From assembly GCF_021556435.1 (NCBI RefSeq), contig NZ_JAKGCU010000003.1:239036-303035 (forward strand): a DNA stretch of 64,000 nucleotides. The letters run 5' to 3'. Below are positions 46,086 through 57,148 of this stretch, in pieces (positions within the stretch are counted from its first letter, which is position 1; each line of letters begins with the position of its first letter). The notes beneath the pieces were generated by a model. The model searched no databases, was not told the origin of the DNA, and saw only the letters and a program-made list of their open reading frames with translations. Position numbers and translations under genes: made by a program. Source of the stretch: Gordonia tangerina (lineage in GTDB: Bacteria; Actinomycetota; Actinomycetes; Mycobacteriales; Mycobacteriaceae).

Positions 46086-46545
46086 TCAGAAGGCCGCGCC
46101 CAAGCGCGCGAGCACCTCTCGCGACTCCGCCGCCGACTCGGCGTCGGTGACCGTCAGGACCGAGGCCCGCCACGTCGCGGCGAGGACTCGGCCGGTGCTC
46201 GTTCCGCCACGCGTGATGTCGGACAGGAACTCCGCCACGCGGTCTTCGTCGGCGTAGGGCGCCGCTTCGCCGAGAATGCGCGTGAACCTCGTTGTCGACG
46301 GCGAAGTCGAACCCGACCACGAGCGCCTGTCGTAGCCGGAACGAGTCCCGACCGGCCGCCGCGCCCGTCATGCGGTCCAGCAGTCGTTGCTCGACATCGG
46401 TGCGCACCACCCGGTAGAGGCCGAGCTTGTTCTGGAAATGGTGATACAGGGCCCCCGTGGTGACGTCGGCGGCCCCGGCGAGATCACCCACGGTGACCTC
46501 TGCATACGGTCGGGCGCCGAACAGTTCGACCGCAGACAGCACCAA
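46086..46545 (-). pseudogene. TetR family regulator, frameshifted
   Basis: The first frame gives a TetR DNA-binding domain: SAVELFGARPYAEVTVGDLAG, then TTGALYHHFQNKLGLYRVV and FDFAVDNE. The continuation, FTRILGEAAPYADEDRVAEF and on to SREVLARLGAAF followed by TGA, lies in another frame. A single extra base near 46285-46295 would explain the break; the total of 460 bases is one more than a multiple of three. Even if mended, at about 152 residues it is short for the family. It sits with the VOC gene between two genes that are neighbours in mycobacteria. Confidence 0.75.
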
Positions 46546-46580
46546 TCGGCCCTTGGCCGAGGTCGATACCGGAAACCACT

Positions 46581-46923
46581 ATGAAGCTGGAATTCTTACT
46601 GGCTCCGACGCGCGACCTACAGGCCTCGCTGAGCCTGTATCGCGACGGATTGGGCTTCGTCGAAAAAGTGGCGAGAAGGCGATATGACTGTGACGCTCGC
46701 GCTGCCCGATTCCGATGTCGGGATCATGCTGGACGCAGCCGACCCGGATGCCCCGAGCGGTCCGGTGTTCGCAATCGACAGCGTCGCCGCTTTTCACGCC
46801 GACCGGCCGAGTGAACTCGGCGTCGTCGCGGAGCCGTCGGAGATCCCGGACGGTTCGATCGCCGCCTACAGAGACCCGGGCGGTTTCGTCTTCTACGTGT
46901 TGGATCAGGCACAGGCCACGTGA
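46581..46923 (+). pseudogene. VOC/glyoxalase family protein, frameshifted
   Basis: MKLEFLLAPTRDLQASLSLY begins a VOC fold, and the second half continues in another frame: MTVTLALPDSDVGIMLDAAD, FAIDSVAAFHADRPSE and a final DPGGFVFYVLDQAQ. A run of five A at 46663-46667 would restore one frame of 113 residues if it were four (GFVEKWREGDMTVTL). It is divergent from the TetR gene, the usual regulator-target layout. Either a recent pseudogene or an assembly error is possible. Confidence 0.78.
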
Positions 46924-46953
46924 CGGCGCGTGGGTGACCGCACGCCCCGCGGA

Positions 46954-47694
46954 TCAGCCCTTACGCCGCGCGGTGCGCTGCATCCCGCGGACCTTTGCGT
47001 TGCCGGGCATCGGGCCCTTGGGCATGCCCGGCCCCTGCGGATTGCGTCCGCCCAGCGCCGACAACCGACCCTCGAGGGTCTCCATCCGCTTGCCGTCGAT
47101 GTTCTTGGGCAGCTTGTTGATGTGGCGCTCGAGCTTGTTCAGCGGGATCTGCCCGTCGTCGTTGCCCACCACGATCTCGTAGATAGGGGTGTCGCCGACG
47201 ACCCGCGCGGCCTTCTTCTTCTCTTGGGCGAGCAGGGGTTTGACGCGGGCGGCCGAACCCTCGCCGACGAGGATGACACCCGGCTTGCCGATGACCCGAT
47301 GGACGGCGTCGAGATGGGCGTTGCCCGAGACGGCCTGCTTCACCCGCCATTGGCCGCGCATGTTGCCCAACGCCCAACCGGCGGCTCCCGGCTGGCCTTC
47401 GGCCCGGGTGTAGACGGTGCGCTGCACGCGACGGCCGAAGAGGATGAACGCGGCGAGCAGGCCCAGGACGATACCGAGGGGCAACAGCAACCACACCGAA
47501 CCGAACAGCAGGCCGAGCCCGACGAAAATGGCGACGATGAGCACGAACAGGCCGACCATGTACGGGATCAGCCGCTTGTCTTCCTTCCGCTGCATCTGGA
47601 AGGCCTGCCACAGTTGCTGGCGACGTTCCTTCGACGCCTGCTTCCGAGCCTTCTTCGCCGCGGCTTTCGCCTCTTTGTCTTGCGCCTTTGCCAT
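46954..47694 (-). CDS. DUF4191 family membrane protein
   Basis: The 246-residue protein begins with a Lys/Ala-rich helix (KEAKAAAKKARKQASKERRQ) and a pair of membrane segments, YMVGLFVLIVAIFVGLGLLF and VWLLLPLGIVLGLLAAFILF. After these come GAAGWALGNMRGQWRVKQAVSG, DAVHRVIGKPGVILVGEG and a C-terminus rich in Gly/Pro/Lys. It matches Rv2219. The function is unknown, but the gene lies next to lipA in all related genomes I recall. The ATG at 47694 is a clear start. Confidence 0.88.
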   Translation of the reverse strand: MAKAQDKEAKAAAKKARKQASKERRQQLWQAFQMQRKEDKRLIPYMVGLFVLIVAIFVGLGLLFGSVWLLLPLGIVLGLLAAFILFGRRVQRTVYTRAEGQPGAAGWALGNMRGQWRVKQAVSGNAHLDAVHRVIGKPGVILVGEGSAARVKPLLAQEKKKAARVVGDTPIYEIVVGNDDGQIPLNKLERHINKLPKNIDGKRMETLEGRLSALGGRNPQGPGMPKGPMPGNAKVRGMQRTARRKG

Positions 47695-47824
47695 GGAGCC
47701 CAGTTTACGGCGCCACGCCACCACCCCTCGCAAGGGTTCCTCCGCACGTGGTACGCAGGTCCTCCGGACGCCGCGGAGGCGGAGATGGCCGAGGGACGAA
47801 CCCAGGGGCCGGTGTCGAGCCCGG

Positions 47825-48889
47825 TTACCTGCCGGCGAGGCGGGTGAGTAGGCTGGATGCCTCCTGGCTGGCCGAACCCTCGTCGGCGAGGTGCGCCAGC
47901 GCGGGGGACAGGTCACGGCCGCGATGTGCCATGGCCTGCGCGTAGAGCCGTCCCGCGCGGTAGGACGAGCGGACCAGCGGTCCGGCCATCACCCCGGCGA
48001 AGCCGACCTCGGTGGCGAACTCGGAGTGGTCGACGAACTCCTCGGGCTTGACCCACCGCTCGACCGGGTGGTGCCGCGGCGAGGGGCGCAGGTACTGGGT
48101 GATGGTGAGGATGTCGCAACCGGCCTCGTGCAGGTCGACGATGGCCGACTGCACCTCTTCTGGCGTCTCGCCCATCCCGAGGATCAGGTTGGATTTGGTG
48201 ACCAGTCCGAAGTCGCGGGCCTGGGTGAGCACGTCGAGCGACCGCTCGTACCGAAACGCCGGTCGGATGCGCTTGAAGATGCGCGGCACGGTCTCCAGGT
48301 TGTGCGCCAGGACCTCGGGACGGGCCTCGAACACCTCGGCCAGCAGATCGGGTTGGGCGTGGAAGTCGGGGATCAGGTTCTCCACACCGGTGCCCGGGTT
48401 GAGGCGGTGGATGGCCCGTACGGTTTCGGCGTAGAGCCACGCGCCCTCGTCGGGCAGGTCGTCGCGGGCGACACCGGTGATGGTGGAGTAGCGCAGACCC
48501 ATCGCCTGGACGCTCTCGGCGACGCGACGCGGTTCGTCGCGGTCGAGTTCGGCGGGTTTGCCGGTGTCGATCTGGCAGAAGTCGCAGCGACGCGTGCACT
48601 GTTCACCGCCGATGAGGAAGGTGGCCTCGCGGTCCTCCCAGCACTCGTAGATGTTGGGACAGCCGGCCTCTTCGCAGACGGTATGCAGGCCTTCGCGTTT
48701 CACCAAGCCCTTGAGTTCGGTGTACTCGGGCCCCATGGTTGCGCGGGTCTTGATCCAGTTCGGCTTGCGCTCGATGGGGGTCTGCGCGTTGCGCACCTCG
48801 AGGCGGAGCAGTTTGCGGCCGGCCGGCTCGGGGGTGGCCGAGGAACCGTTGGCGGCGGTCGTGTGGTCGGTGGATGAGGACACAGTCAC
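47825..48889 (-). CDS. lipA: Lipoyl synthase
   Basis: LipA inserts two sulfurs into octanoyl-lipoyl domains. The 354-residue radical-SAM enzyme shows the auxiliary cluster cysteines [12 protein letters not shown], the radical SAM motif [12 protein letters not shown], and [14 protein letters not shown]. Near the C-terminus [16 protein letters not shown] carries the serine ligand of the auxiliary cluster. The GTG at 48889 overlaps the lipB stop in GTGA. It acts on AceE/E2-type complexes and GcvH. Confidence 0.96.
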   Translation of the reverse strand: MTVSSSTDHTTAANGSSATPEPAGRKLLRLEVRNAQTPIERKPNWIKTRATMGPEYTELKGLVKREGLHTVCEEAGCPNIYECWEDREATFLIGGEQCTRRCDFCQIDTGKPAELDRDEPRRVAESVQAMGLRYSTITGVARDDLPDEGAWLYAETVRAIHRLNPGTGVENLIPDFHAQPDLLAEVFEARPEVLAHNLETVPRIFKRIRPAFRYERSLDVLTQARDFGLVTKSNLILGMGETPEEVQSAIVDLHEAGCDILTITQYLRPSPRHHPVERWVKPEEFVDHSEFATEVGFAGVMAGPLVRSSYRAGRLYAQAMAHRGRDLSPALAHLADEGSASQEASSLLTRLAGR

Positions 48890-49611
48890 TGCTCCGATGC
48901 TACGCCCGTGGTGCTCAGGGCATCCGGGGCGCGATGGTCGTGGTCGAGTGCGTTGGTGATGGCCGCGGCGACAGGATCTATGAACGCGTCGAGGCCCAGT
49001 GGTCTGCCGAGTTCGCGGGCCAGCGAGGTGACGCCGGCGTCGGCGATGCCGCACGGGACGATCGCGTCGAAGGCGGACATGTCGGGATCGACGTTGAGTG
49101 CGAAGCCGTGCAATGCGACGCCGCGGGCGACGCGGATGCCGATCTGACCGAGTTTGCGTTCGTCGGCCTTCGTGACGCTCGCAGGCGTGTCGACAACCCA
49201 CACACCTGACCGACCCTCGACGCGGGTCGTCGCGACACCGAGATCTGCGCAGACGGTGATCAGTGCTTCTTCCAGGCGACGGACGTACTCGACCACATCG
49301 AGGGGTTCCGCGAGCTTCACGATGGGGTAGCCGACCAATTGCCCCGGCCCATGCCAGGTGATGCGGCCACCCCGGTCGACGTCGATGACCGGCGATCCGT
49401 CGGTCGGTCGGTCGGCGTCCTCTGTTCGTTTGCCCGCGGTATAGATCGAGGCGTGCTCGAGCAGCAACAACACGTCGTGGTCGAGGACTCCGTCGGCACG
49501 GTCACCGGCCAGTTGATGCTGCAGGTCGTACGCGGTGCGGTAGTCGACGAGTCCGTCGAGTAGTCGGACCTCGATCGGATCGCTCGAGGCGCGGATCGAA
49601 CCCTCACGCAT
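48886..49611 (-). CDS. lipB: Lipoate-protein ligase B (octanoyltransferase)
   Basis: LipB moves octanoate from ACP to lipoyl domains. The 241-residue protein has [56 protein letters not shown] and the catalytic Cys/Lys set: C in [14 protein letters not shown] and K in ERKLGQIG. The start (ATG 49611) lies inside the end of the upstream epimerase gene, and the stop overlaps lipA. The three genes form one unit. Confidence 0.95.
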   Translation of the reverse strand: MREGSIRASSDPIEVRLLDGLVDYRTAYDLQHQLAGDRADGVLDHDVLLLLEHASIYTAGKRTEDADRPTDGSPVIDVDRGGRITWHGPGQLVGYPIVKLAEPLDVVEYVRRLEEALITVCADLGVATTRVEGRSGVWVVDTPASVTKADERKLGQIGIRVARGVALHGFALNVDPDMSAFDAIVPCGIADAGVTSLARELGRPLGLDAFIDPVAAAITNALDHDHRAPDALSTTGVASEQ

Positions 49612-50488
49612 TGACGTATCCGAGTGCGGTGTCGATGTCGGGATGGCGGAATGAGAATCCATGTTCGGTGAGCACGTCAGGTGCAACGCGCTGACTGAAC
49701 AGAATCATTTCCTCGGCCATCTCGCCGCCCACCGCCTTCGCCGCGAAGGCAGGCACCTTCAGGACTGTCGGACGATGCATCGAGCGGCCCACGGCCGAGG
49801 CGAACTCACCGAACGGCAGCGCACCCGGGGCGCACAGGTTCACCGGACCGCTGATCGAGGATTCGAGCAGGAACGCGATCGCGCGTACCTCGTCGGGCAA
49901 GGTGATCCAGGAGAAGTACTGCTCACCGCTGCCGATCGGACCGCCGAGGCCGAACCAGAATATCGGCCGCAGCCGACCCAAGAGACCGCCCTGGCGCGAG
50001 AGCACCGGTGCCGTCCGCAGCAGCACCACGCGGGTACTGCTGCCGGCGTTGGCCGTCGCCGCGTGTTCCCAGTCGGTGACCAGGCCGGCGAGGAATCCGC
50101 CACCGGCGCCGTCGGCCTCGGTGGCCACGTGACTGCCGGTGTTGCCATAGAACCCGGTCGCCGAAGCGCTGAGAAAGGTGGGCACGCCTGCGGCGGCCAC
50201 TGCTTCGGCCAGCACCTCGGTGGGCGTGATCCGGGAATCCCGCAACTCCTGCTTGAACCGCCCACTCCAACGCTGGTTACCGACCCCGACACCGCCGAGG
50301 CCGATCACCGCGTCGACGCCATTGAGACTCTCCGCTGGGACCCCGAAAGTTTCAGGGTCCCAGCTGAACTCGTCGTCATCGAGTGCCTCGCGTCGCACCA
50401 GTCGGACCACCGTGTGGCCGGCCTCGCGCAGTGCGGCGACCACCGCGGTGCCGATCAGGCCCTGCGAGCCGGCGACGGCGATGCGCAT
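49604..50488 (-). CDS. TIGR01777 family NAD(P)-binding epimerase-like protein
   Basis: The 294-residue protein begins with the Rossmann motif [17 protein letters not shown]. The family signatures include [40 protein letters not shown] and the DUF1731 C-terminal tail [25 protein letters not shown] (split across the end). Related proteins are SDR39U1-like; activity is not established. It precedes lipB with an 8-base overlap, and ends the run that starts with the E2 gene. Confidence 0.9.
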   Translation of the reverse strand: MRIAVAGSQGLIGTAVVAALREAGHTVVRLVRREALDDDEFSWDPETFGVPAESLNGVDAVIGLGGVGVGNQRWSGRFKQELRDSRITPTEVLAEAVAAAGVPTFLSASATGFYGNTGSHVATEADGAGGGFLAGLVTDWEHAATANAGSSTRVVLLRTAPVLSRQGGLLGRLRPIFWFGLGGPIGSGEQYFSWITLPDEVRAIAFLLESSISGPVNLCAPGALPFGEFASAVGRSMHRPTVLKVPAFAAKAVGGEMAEEMILFSQRVAPDVLTEHGFSFRHPDIDTALGYVNA

Positions 50489-50494
50489 CTCGCC

Positions 50495-52273
50495 CTAGAG
50501 TCCCAGATCAGCCGCGAAGCCGCCCTGCTCGAGCCGCTTCTTGATCGTCGTCAGGAAGCGGCCGGCGTCGGCGCCGTCGATCAGACGGTGATCGTAGGTC
50601 AACGGCAGGTAGGACATCGAACGCACCGCGATCGACTCCGAGGCGTCGTCGCCGGTGATCACGACCGGACGCTTAACGATCGCACCGGTGCCGAGCATCG
50701 CCGCCTGCGGCGGGACCAGGATCGGCGTGTCGAACAGTGCGCCCTGGCTGCCGATGTTGGTGATGGTGAACGTGCCGCCGGCCAACTCGTCGGGCTTCAG
50801 GCCGCCGGCGCCCTTGCGGGCGCGGGCCGCGATGTCGGCGATGGCGCGGGCCAACCCGGCGATCGACAGGTCGTCGGCGTTGTGAATGACCGGCGACAGC
50901 AACCCCTGCTCGGTGTCCACGGCGATGCCGAGATGCACCTTGTCGTAGTAGGTGATCTCCTTGCGGTCCTCGTCGATCGACGCGTTGACATTCGGATGCG
51001 CCTTGAGCGCCTCGACGACGGCCTTGGCGATGAACGGCAAGAAGGTGAGATTCACACCCTCGGAGGCCTTGAAGGATTCCTTGGCCTGCTTGCGCAGCGA
51101 CACGATCTTGGTCATGTCCACCTCGAAGACCTGCGTCAGCTGCGCGCTGGTCTGCAGCGATTCGCGGGTCTTCTTCGCGGTGATCTGACGGATGCGGTTG
51201 ATCTTCTGCGTGGTCCCGCGCAGTTCGGCCAACTCCGGCTTGATCTCCGGGGCCGACGACGCCGGCGCCGATGGCGCGGACGCGGCCGGTGACGCCGCCG
51301 GTGCCGGCTCGGGAGCCTTCGCCGACTCAGCCGCCGCGAGCACATCCTGCTTGCGGATGCGACCGCCGACGCCGGTGCCCTTGATGGAATTCAGGTCGAT
51401 GTCGTTCTCGGCAGCCAGTTTCCGGACGAGGGGCGTGACATACGGTGTCGACGACATTGTCTCCGGATCGGCCTTCGACACCGTGACGGTGTCGGACTCG
51501 GCGGCCGGGGCCGACTTCTCTTCGGGGGCCGGCTTCGCCTCAGATTTCGCGGGTTCCGGTTCCGGCTCCGGCTCGGGCTCGGTCTTCGCAGGCTCGGGTT
51601 CCGGCTCGGGCTCGGACTTCTGAGTCGGTGCCGCCGACGCGTCGCCGATCACTGCGAGCTTCCCGCCGACCTCGATCACGTCGTCTTCCTGAGCGACGAT
51701 CTCGAGCAGGGTGCCGGCAATCGGCGCGGGGATCTCGGTGTCGACCTTGTCGGTGGACACCTCGAGCAGCGGCTCGTCGGCCTCCACGCTGTCGCCGACG
51801 GACTTGAGCCAATTGGTGACGGTGCCCTCGGTGACGGACTCGCCGAGTTCGGGCATCACCACATCGGTGCCCTCGGCCGACCCGCCGCCCTGGGTGGACT
51901 CCGCGGACGGCTTCTCGGCAGGCGCCTCGGCCTCGGTGGAGGGGGCCTCGTCGGCCTGCTCGGGTTCACCGGCGTCGGTCGGCTCGTCGCCACCCGCCGA
52001 GTCGTCACCGCTCGAGTCGTCACCGGCCTGCTCATCGGCGTCGCCGATGAGGGCGAGTTCCCCGCCGACCTCCACCACATCATCTTCTTGCGCGATGATC
52101 TTGGTGAGCACACCCGAAGTAGGCGCAGGGATCTCGGTGTCGACCTTGTCAGTGGAGACCTCGAGCAGTGGTTCGTCGGCCTCGACCGTGTCGCCCTCCT
52201 CCTTCAGCCACCGGGTCACTGTTCCCTCGGTGACGCTTTCACCCAGGGCGGGCATTTCGACGGAGAAGGCCAT
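50495..52273 (-). CDS. sucB: Dihydrolipoamide acyltransferase E2 (SucB/DlaT)
   Basis: E2 accepts acyl groups from E1 on swinging lipoyl arms. The 592-residue protein has two lipoyl domains with K43 and K176 in [12 protein letters not shown], a peripheral subunit-binding domain ([20 protein letters not shown]), and a catalytic domain ending [14 protein letters not shown] with the active histidine. The linkers are Glu/Pro repeats, with two EP-rich blocks. In mycobacteria the syntenic DlaT serves pyruvate dehydrogenase with AceE, so the name sucB is conventional. The ATG at 52273 begins with the lipoyl domain. Confidence 0.94.
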   Translation of the reverse strand: MAFSVEMPALGESVTEGTVTRWLKEEGDTVEADEPLLEVSTDKVDTEIPAPTSGVLTKIIAQEDDVVEVGGELALIGDADEQAGDDSSGDDSAGGDEPTDAGEPEQADEAPSTEAEAPAEKPSAESTQGGGSAEGTDVVMPELGESVTEGTVTNWLKSVGDSVEADEPLLEVSTDKVDTEIPAPIAGTLLEIVAQEDDVIEVGGKLAVIGDASAAPTQKSEPEPEPEPAKTEPEPEPEPEPAKSEAKPAPEEKSAPAAESDTVTVSKADPETMSSTPYVTPLVRKLAAENDIDLNSIKGTGVGGRIRKQDVLAAAESAKAPEPAPAASPAASAPSAPASSAPEIKPELAELRGTTQKINRIRQITAKKTRESLQTSAQLTQVFEVDMTKIVSLRKQAKESFKASEGVNLTFLPFIAKAVVEALKAHPNVNASIDEDRKEITYYDKVHLGIAVDTEQGLLSPVIHNADDLSIAGLARAIADIAARARKGAGGLKPDELAGGTFTITNIGSQGALFDTPILVPPQAAMLGTGAIVKRPVVITGDDASESIAVRSMSYLPLTYDHRLIDGADAGRFLTTIKKRLEQGGFAADLGL

Positions 52274-52439
52274 CGTTGTTGACTCCTGAACTCGAGGTGT
52301 TGTCGTTGGTCTGCGCGCCGCGGTGTGTGCGCCGTCGGTGCACCGAGACGGGCTGAGGCGGGTGAGCCGACCGTCCCCGATCACCCTACCCAAATCGCGT
52401 CACACAGATGTGGTGTGGCCGGACTTGTCTGTGCGGCGG

Positions 52440-53966
52440 TCAGCCGTCGGCCGCGATGTCCTCGAGGACGCGCGCGATGGTCCGGACGGGAACGCCGGTG
52501 CCGCCCTTGGGGGTGTAGCCCCACGCGCCGCCGGTGTTGAATGCCGGTCCGGCGATGTCGATATGCGCCCACGCAACCGACTCCGGCACGAATTCTTTGA
52601 GGAAGATGCCGGCCGCGAGCATCCCGCCGTTGCGATGATTGGTCACGTTGGCGAGGTCGGCGACCCGTGATTTGAGGTCGGCGCGGAGCTCGGTGGGCAG
52701 GGGCATCGCCCAGGCGTTCTCGCCGACCTCCCGCGACAGCGCGGCAACCCGATCGCGGAACTCGTCGGTGCCCATGACCCCCGGCGTACGCGCGCCGAGC
52801 GCCACCATCTGGGCGCCGGTGAGGGTGGCGGTGTCGATGAGGTAATCCGGTTCGTCCTCGCACGCGCGGACGATGGCGTCGGCGAGGATCAGCCGGCCTT
52901 CGGCGTCGGTGTTGAGGACCTCGACGGTGGTGCCGCCGTACTGGGTCAGGACGTCGCCGGGGCGCTGGGCGGTCGACGAGGGCATGTTCTCGGCCATGGG
53001 CACCGTGGCGGTGACCGACACGTCGAGGTCGAGTCGTGCGGCCAGGATCGTCGCGGCGATGACGGCGGCCGCGCCCCCCATGTCCGAGGTCATCGCATCC
53101 ATGTTGGCGGCGGGCTTGATCGAGATGCCGCCGGTGTCGAAGGTGATCCCCTTGCCGACCAGGGCCACCTTCTTGGCGCCCTTCTTGCCGGCGTGGCTGA
53201 GTCGGACAAGCCGCGGCAGGCGCGAGGAACCCTTGCCGACACCGATGATGCCGCCGTAGCCGGCCTTCTCCAGCGCGGTGTCGTCGAGCACCTCCACCTT
53301 GAGTCCGACCGAACTGCCCAGGCGGCGGGCCCGCTCGGCGAATTCCTCGGGGTAGAGGTGGCTGGGCGGGGTATTGACGAAGTCTCGTGCGATCGCCACG
53401 GCGTCGGCCACCGCGGCGGCGTGCTCGAGGTCAGACTTGGTCGCCTTGTCCTTGTCGTCGCTGAGCAGCGTGATGCGTGTCGGGGGTGTCTTCTTGGGCT
53501 GGGTCTTGTCGGACCGGAAGGTGTCGAAACGGTAGGCGCCCAGGAAGAGTCCCTCGGCGACGGGTTGCAGCTGCAGCGTCGACAACGTGGTGGCGACGGT
53601 GCCGACCCCGTCGAGTTCGCGGATCACCACGCCCGCGGCCTGACGCAGCCGTTCAGCATCGTCGACGTCGGCGGATTCGCCGAGCCCCACCGCAACCACC
53701 AGGTCCACCGGCAGTCCGTCCGGTGCGGGGAGACGGGTGACCTCCCCATGCGCACCGGTCGCTCCGAGTCGGCCGACCGCCGTGGCGATCGCGTCGGCCT
53801 GCGCGTCGTCGAGGATGCCGTCGCCGATGACCAGGGTCGGTTCGGTGTCGGTGTCGGTGTCGGGCTTGATGAGACCGATCACCAAAGCGTCATCCGACTT
53901 GCCGAGAGAGGTTGCCACTGCCAGTTCCGGGCCGCGCACGCGGTCGATGCTGTCGTTCTTGCTCAC
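52440..53966 (-). CDS. pepA: Leucyl aminopeptidase (M17)
   Basis: A dizinc/manganese M17 aminopeptidase of 508 residues. The catalytic core contains [34 protein letters not shown], the [12 protein letters not shown] signature octapeptide with its carbonate-binding arginine, and [11 protein letters not shown]. It frees N-terminal leucine and others, and may degrade glutathione/mycothiol-type cysteinyl-glycine peptides. The GTG at 53966 is the conserved start. It is divergent from gcvT, with 95 bases between them. Confidence 0.95.
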   Translation of the reverse strand: MSKNDSIDRVRGPELAVATSLGKSDDALVIGLIKPDTDTDTEPTLVIGDGILDDAQADAIATAVGRLGATGAHGEVTRLPAPDGLPVDLVVAVGLGESADVDDAERLRQAAGVVIRELDGVGTVATTLSTLQLQPVAEGLFLGAYRFDTFRSDKTQPKKTPPTRITLLSDDKDKATKSDLEHAAAVADAVAIARDFVNTPPSHLYPEEFAERARRLGSSVGLKVEVLDDTALEKAGYGGIIGVGKGSSRLPRLVRLSHAGKKGAKKVALVGKGITFDTGGISIKPAANMDAMTSDMGGAAAVIAATILAARLDLDVSVTATVPMAENMPSSTAQRPGDVLTQYGGTTVEVLNTDAEGRLILADAIVRACEDEPDYLIDTATLTGAQMVALGARTPGVMGTDEFRDRVAALSREVGENAWAMPLPTELRADLKSRVADLANVTNHRNGGMLAAGIFLKEFVPESVAWAHIDIAGPAFNTGGAWGYTPKGGTGVPVRTIARVLEDIAADG

Positions 53967-54061
53967 GGCGTCAACTCTAGTCACGTCGACTCGGGTCACG
54001 CGGAGTCCGGCGACGTCGATGTCGACGCGGTTGTCGCCGCGAGGACCCTAAGGTTGTCGGT

Positions 54062-55171
54062 ATGACCGAACTTCTCGCCGGACCGATCGCCGACCGTCAC
54101 ACTGCCCTCGGTGCCACTTTCGCGGCCTTCGGTGGCTGGCACATGCCGGTGTCCTACGCGGGCACCGTCGCCGAGCACACAGCCGTACGCGAATCGGTGG
54201 GCCTGTTCGACGTGAGTCATCTGGGCAAGGCGGTGGTGGCCGGGCCGGGAGCGGCGGAACACGTCAACCGGGTACTTACCAACGACCTCGCCAAGATTGG
54301 TCCCGGAAAAGCTCAATATACGTTGTGCTGCAACGACTCCGGTGGAGTCGTCGACGACATGATCGCCTACCTCGTCAGCGACGACGAGGTGTTTCTGATC
54401 CCGAATGCGGCGAATACCGCGGCGGTGGTCGCGCAACTCTCGGACGCGGCGCCCGCCGGGGTGACGATCACCGATCAGCACCGCGACTTCGGGGTGTTCG
54501 CAGTGCAGGGCCCGAAGTCTCCGGATGCGGTGGCCGAGCTGGGGCTGCCCACGGAGATGGAATACATGGCGTTTGCCGACGCGGAACTGTCCACCCCCGA
54601 CGGCGCGGTGCCGGTACGGGTGTGTCGCTCCGGCTACACCGGGGAACGCGGCTTCGAGATACTGCCGCGGTGGACCGATGCCGGCCCGGTGTTCGACGCG
54701 TTGCTGACGGTGGTGCAGCGACTCGGTGGATCGCCGGCCGGGCTGGGTGCTCGGGACACCCTGCGCACCGAGATGGGCTACGCCTTGCACGGTCACGAAC
54801 TGAGCCCGGAGATCAGCCCGGTCCAGGCGCGGACCGGGTGGGCGGTCGGTTGGACGAAGCCGGAGTTCGTCGGGCGTGAGGCGCTCAGTGCCGAGAAGGC
54901 GGCCGGACCGGCGCGACGTCTGTACGGACTCAAGGCGACCGGCCGGGGAGTACCGCGCGCCGACTGCCGTGTTCTGGCCGAATCCGGCGGTGCCGACATC
55001 GGCGTCTGCACCTCCGGGACGTTCTCACCGACCCTCAAGCAGGGCATCGCGTTGGCCCTGTTGGCCACCGATTCCGGGGTGGGCAAGGGCGATCAGGTGG
55101 TGGTCGACGTCCGGGGTCGCGACCTGGCATGTGAAGTCGTCATCCCACCGTTCGTCACCTCGCACGTCTGA
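54062..55171 (+). CDS. gcvT: Aminomethyltransferase, glycine cleavage T protein
   Basis: The 369-residue folate-dependent protein takes the aminomethyl group from lipoylated H protein. Signatures are [50 protein letters not shown] and [12 protein letters not shown]. The C-terminal domain has [19 protein letters not shown] and P proteins are not in the window. I looked for a tandem glycine riboswitch in the short leader and saw none. It relates to Rv2211c. Confidence 0.95.
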   Translation: MTELLAGPIADRHTALGATFAAFGGWHMPVSYAGTVAEHTAVRESVGLFDVSHLGKAVVAGPGAAEHVNRVLTNDLAKIGPGKAQYTLCCNDSGGVVDDMIAYLVSDDEVFLIPNAANTAAVVAQLSDAAPAGVTITDQHRDFGVFAVQGPKSPDAVAELGLPTEMEYMAFADAELSTPDGAVPVRVCRSGYTGERGFEILPRWTDAGPVFDALLTVVQRLGGSPAGLGARDTLRTEMGYALHGHELSPEISPVQARTGWAVGWTKPEFVGREALSAEKAAGPARRLYGLKATGRGVPRADCRVLAESGGADIGVCTSGTFSPTLKQGIALALLATDSGVGKGDQVVVDVRGRDLACEVVIPPFVTSHV

Positions 55172-55233
55172 GGCGCGGCGTCGCCGTTGACGGCCGCGGT
55201 AATCCGTTTGCCGCCCGGCGGTACGATTGGCCA

Positions 55234-56340
55234 ATGACCTTGCAGTTCACGCGTACCGAACATCCCCACCCGGTGTCGGAGAACCGTCGTGCGGAGATCC
55301 TCACCGCACCCGGTTTCGGCAAGTACTTCACCGACAACATGGTGATGGTCGACTACGACGTGGACCGCGGATGGCACAACGCGCAGGTGCGCCCGTACGG
55401 GCCGATCGCGCTCGACCCGTCGGCCATGGTGCTGCACTACGGCCAGGAGGTGTTCGAGGGGCTCAAGGCCTACCGGCAGCCCGACGGGTCCATCGCGGCC
55501 TTCCGGCCGGAGTCCAACGGACTGCGCCTGCAGCGTTCGGCCGAGCGGCTGGCGATGCCGCCGCTGCCGGTGGACGACTTCATCGCCTCCCTGCGTGTGC
55601 TGCTCGACGCCGACAACGAGTGGGTGCCCGCCGCCGGCGGCGAGGAAGCGCTCTACCTGCGCCCGTTCATGTTCGCCTCGCAGGCCGGTCTCGGTGTCAA
55701 CGCACCGTCGGCGCAGTACATCTACTCCGTGATCGCCTCTCCGGCCGGCTCGTACTTCACCGGCGGTATCAAGCCGGTTAGTGTCTGGCTGTCCACCGAG
55801 TACGTGCGGGCTGCGCCCGGCGGCACCGGATTCGCCAAATGTGGCGGCAACTACGCCGCCGCATTCCTGGCGCAGGCGCAGGCAACCGCGCACGGCTGCG
55901 ATCAGGTCGTCTGGCTCGACGCGGTGGAACGTCGCTACATCGAGGAGATGGGCGGCATGAACCTGTTCTTCGTCTTCGGATCCGGGGCCGACGCCCGCCT
56001 GGTGACGCCCGAACTGACGGGGTCGTTACTGCCGGGAATCACCCGGGATTCGTTGTTGCAGTTGGCCACCGACGCCGGCTTCACCGTCGAGGAACGTCGC
56101 ATCAGCACCGAGGAGCTGCGCAAGGGAGTCGCCTCCGGCGACATCACCGAGGTCTTCGCATGCGGCACCGCGGCCGTTATCACGCCGGTCGGCCGGGTGA
56201 AGGGCGACACCGAGGACTACCTGATCGGCGACGGCGCGGCCGGCGAGGTCACCCAGGCGTTACGCGACACACTGACCGGCATCCAGCGGGGCACCTTCGC
56301 CGACACCCACGGCTGGATGACGGAGTTGTATCGCCGCTGA
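55234..56340 (+). CDS. ilvE: Branched-chain amino acid aminotransferase
   Basis: A fold type IV PLP enzyme of 368 residues that interconverts Leu, Ile and Val with their keto acids. It has [19 protein letters not shown], the PLP lysine in [35 protein letters not shown] and [15 protein letters not shown]. This is the long BCAT form of actinobacteria. The start follows gcvT by 62 bases and might share its transcript. Confidence 0.96.
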   Translation: MTLQFTRTEHPHPVSENRRAEILTAPGFGKYFTDNMVMVDYDVDRGWHNAQVRPYGPIALDPSAMVLHYGQEVFEGLKAYRQPDGSIAAFRPESNGLRLQRSAERLAMPPLPVDDFIASLRVLLDADNEWVPAAGGEEALYLRPFMFASQAGLGVNAPSAQYIYSVIASPAGSYFTGGIKPVSVWLSTEYVRAAPGGTGFAKCGGNYAAAFLAQAQATAHGCDQVVWLDAVERRYIEEMGGMNLFFVFGSGADARLVTPELTGSLLPGITRDSLLQLATDAGFTVEERRISTEELRKGVASGDITEVFACGTAAVITPVGRVKGDTEDYLIGDGAAGEVTQALRDTLTGIQRGTFADTHGWMTELYRR

Positions 56341-56361
56341 GTCGGTGCCCGGTGGTCGGTC

Positions 56362-57138
56362 TCAGATGAGTAGGCCGATCACCGCGATCGCCACGCCCAC
56401 CTCGGTTCCCGCCCCGAGGACGTCACCGTTGATACCGCCGATCCGGCGGGCGCAGTGGGCGGTACCGAACCAGCCGAACGTCACCACCACTGCGACGACG
56501 GCCACTGCCCAGCCCGCCGCCGGGAAGTCGAGACCGTCGGCCTGCCATCCGACGCCGATGGCGCCCACCACTGCTGCGGCCGCCCACACGGCGATCGACA
56601 TTCGCTGCGTGCCGGCGACCAGGGCACCGAACCCTTCGGCACGCGCCGGGTGCAGTCCGCGGCGTGCACCGATGACGGCGACCAGTCGACCCAGCGCAAT
56701 CGCGTAGGCCAGTTCATACCAACGGTGCTGGTCGGTCAGCGCGCCGAACCCGACCGCCTGAATCGCGAGCACCACGACGATCGACGCCACGCCGAACGGC
56801 CCCGAAGACCCGCTCCTCATCACCTCGACGACGCGGTCGGGCGGCCCGTAGCAGCCGAGCCCGTCTGCGGTGTCGGCGAGGCCGTCGATGTGCATCCCCC
56901 TGGTGAGCAGCGCCAACGCCGCCACGATCAGGAGCCCGATCAGCGCGGTGGGTAACTCGGTGAACGACAGCGCCGCGGCGAACGCGGCACCGAGTGCGCC
57001 CAGGGTGACCCCGACCACCGGCACCGCGGCCATCACCGCAGCCCCCACCCGTCGGTCCATCGCCACCGCGGGCTGAGGAAGTGGGACGACGGTGAGCCAG
57101 CTCAGCGCGACGTGGACAGCCCGGACCGGGGACGGCAT
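56362..57138 (-). CDS. cobS: Adenosylcobinamide-GDP ribazoletransferase CobS
   Basis: CobS joins alpha-ribazole to adenosylcobinamide-GDP at the membrane, the last ring-assembly step. The 258-residue integral protein shows ALLTRGMHIDGLADTADGLG and SSGPFGVASIVVVLAIQ and ends in several hydrophobic segments. It lies ten bases after the cobU-cobT gene on the same strand, so both are one unit. Confidence 0.93.
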   Translation of the reverse strand: MPSPVRAVHVALSWLTVVPLPQPAVAMDRRVGAAVMAAVPVVGVTLGALGAAFAAALSFTELPTALIGLLIVAALALLTRGMHIDGLADTADGLGCYGPPDRVVEVMRSGSSGPFGVASIVVVLAIQAVGFGALTDQHRWYELAYAIALGRLVAVIGARRGLHPARAEGFGALVAGTQRMSIAVWAAAAVVGAIGVGWQADGLDFPAAGWAVAVVAVVVTFGWFGTAHCARRIGGINGDVLGAGTEVGVAIAVIGLLI

Positions 57139-57148
57139 GATCGCCCGG

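Noticed and set aside
51540..51625. DNA tandem repeat in the E2 gene coding for Glu-Pro runs
   Set aside because: It is the flexible linker after the second lipoyl domain, common in this protein type, and not an independent element.
53967..54061. Possible glycine riboswitch before gcvT
   Set aside because: Only 95 bases are available and no conserved glycine aptamer elements were seen.
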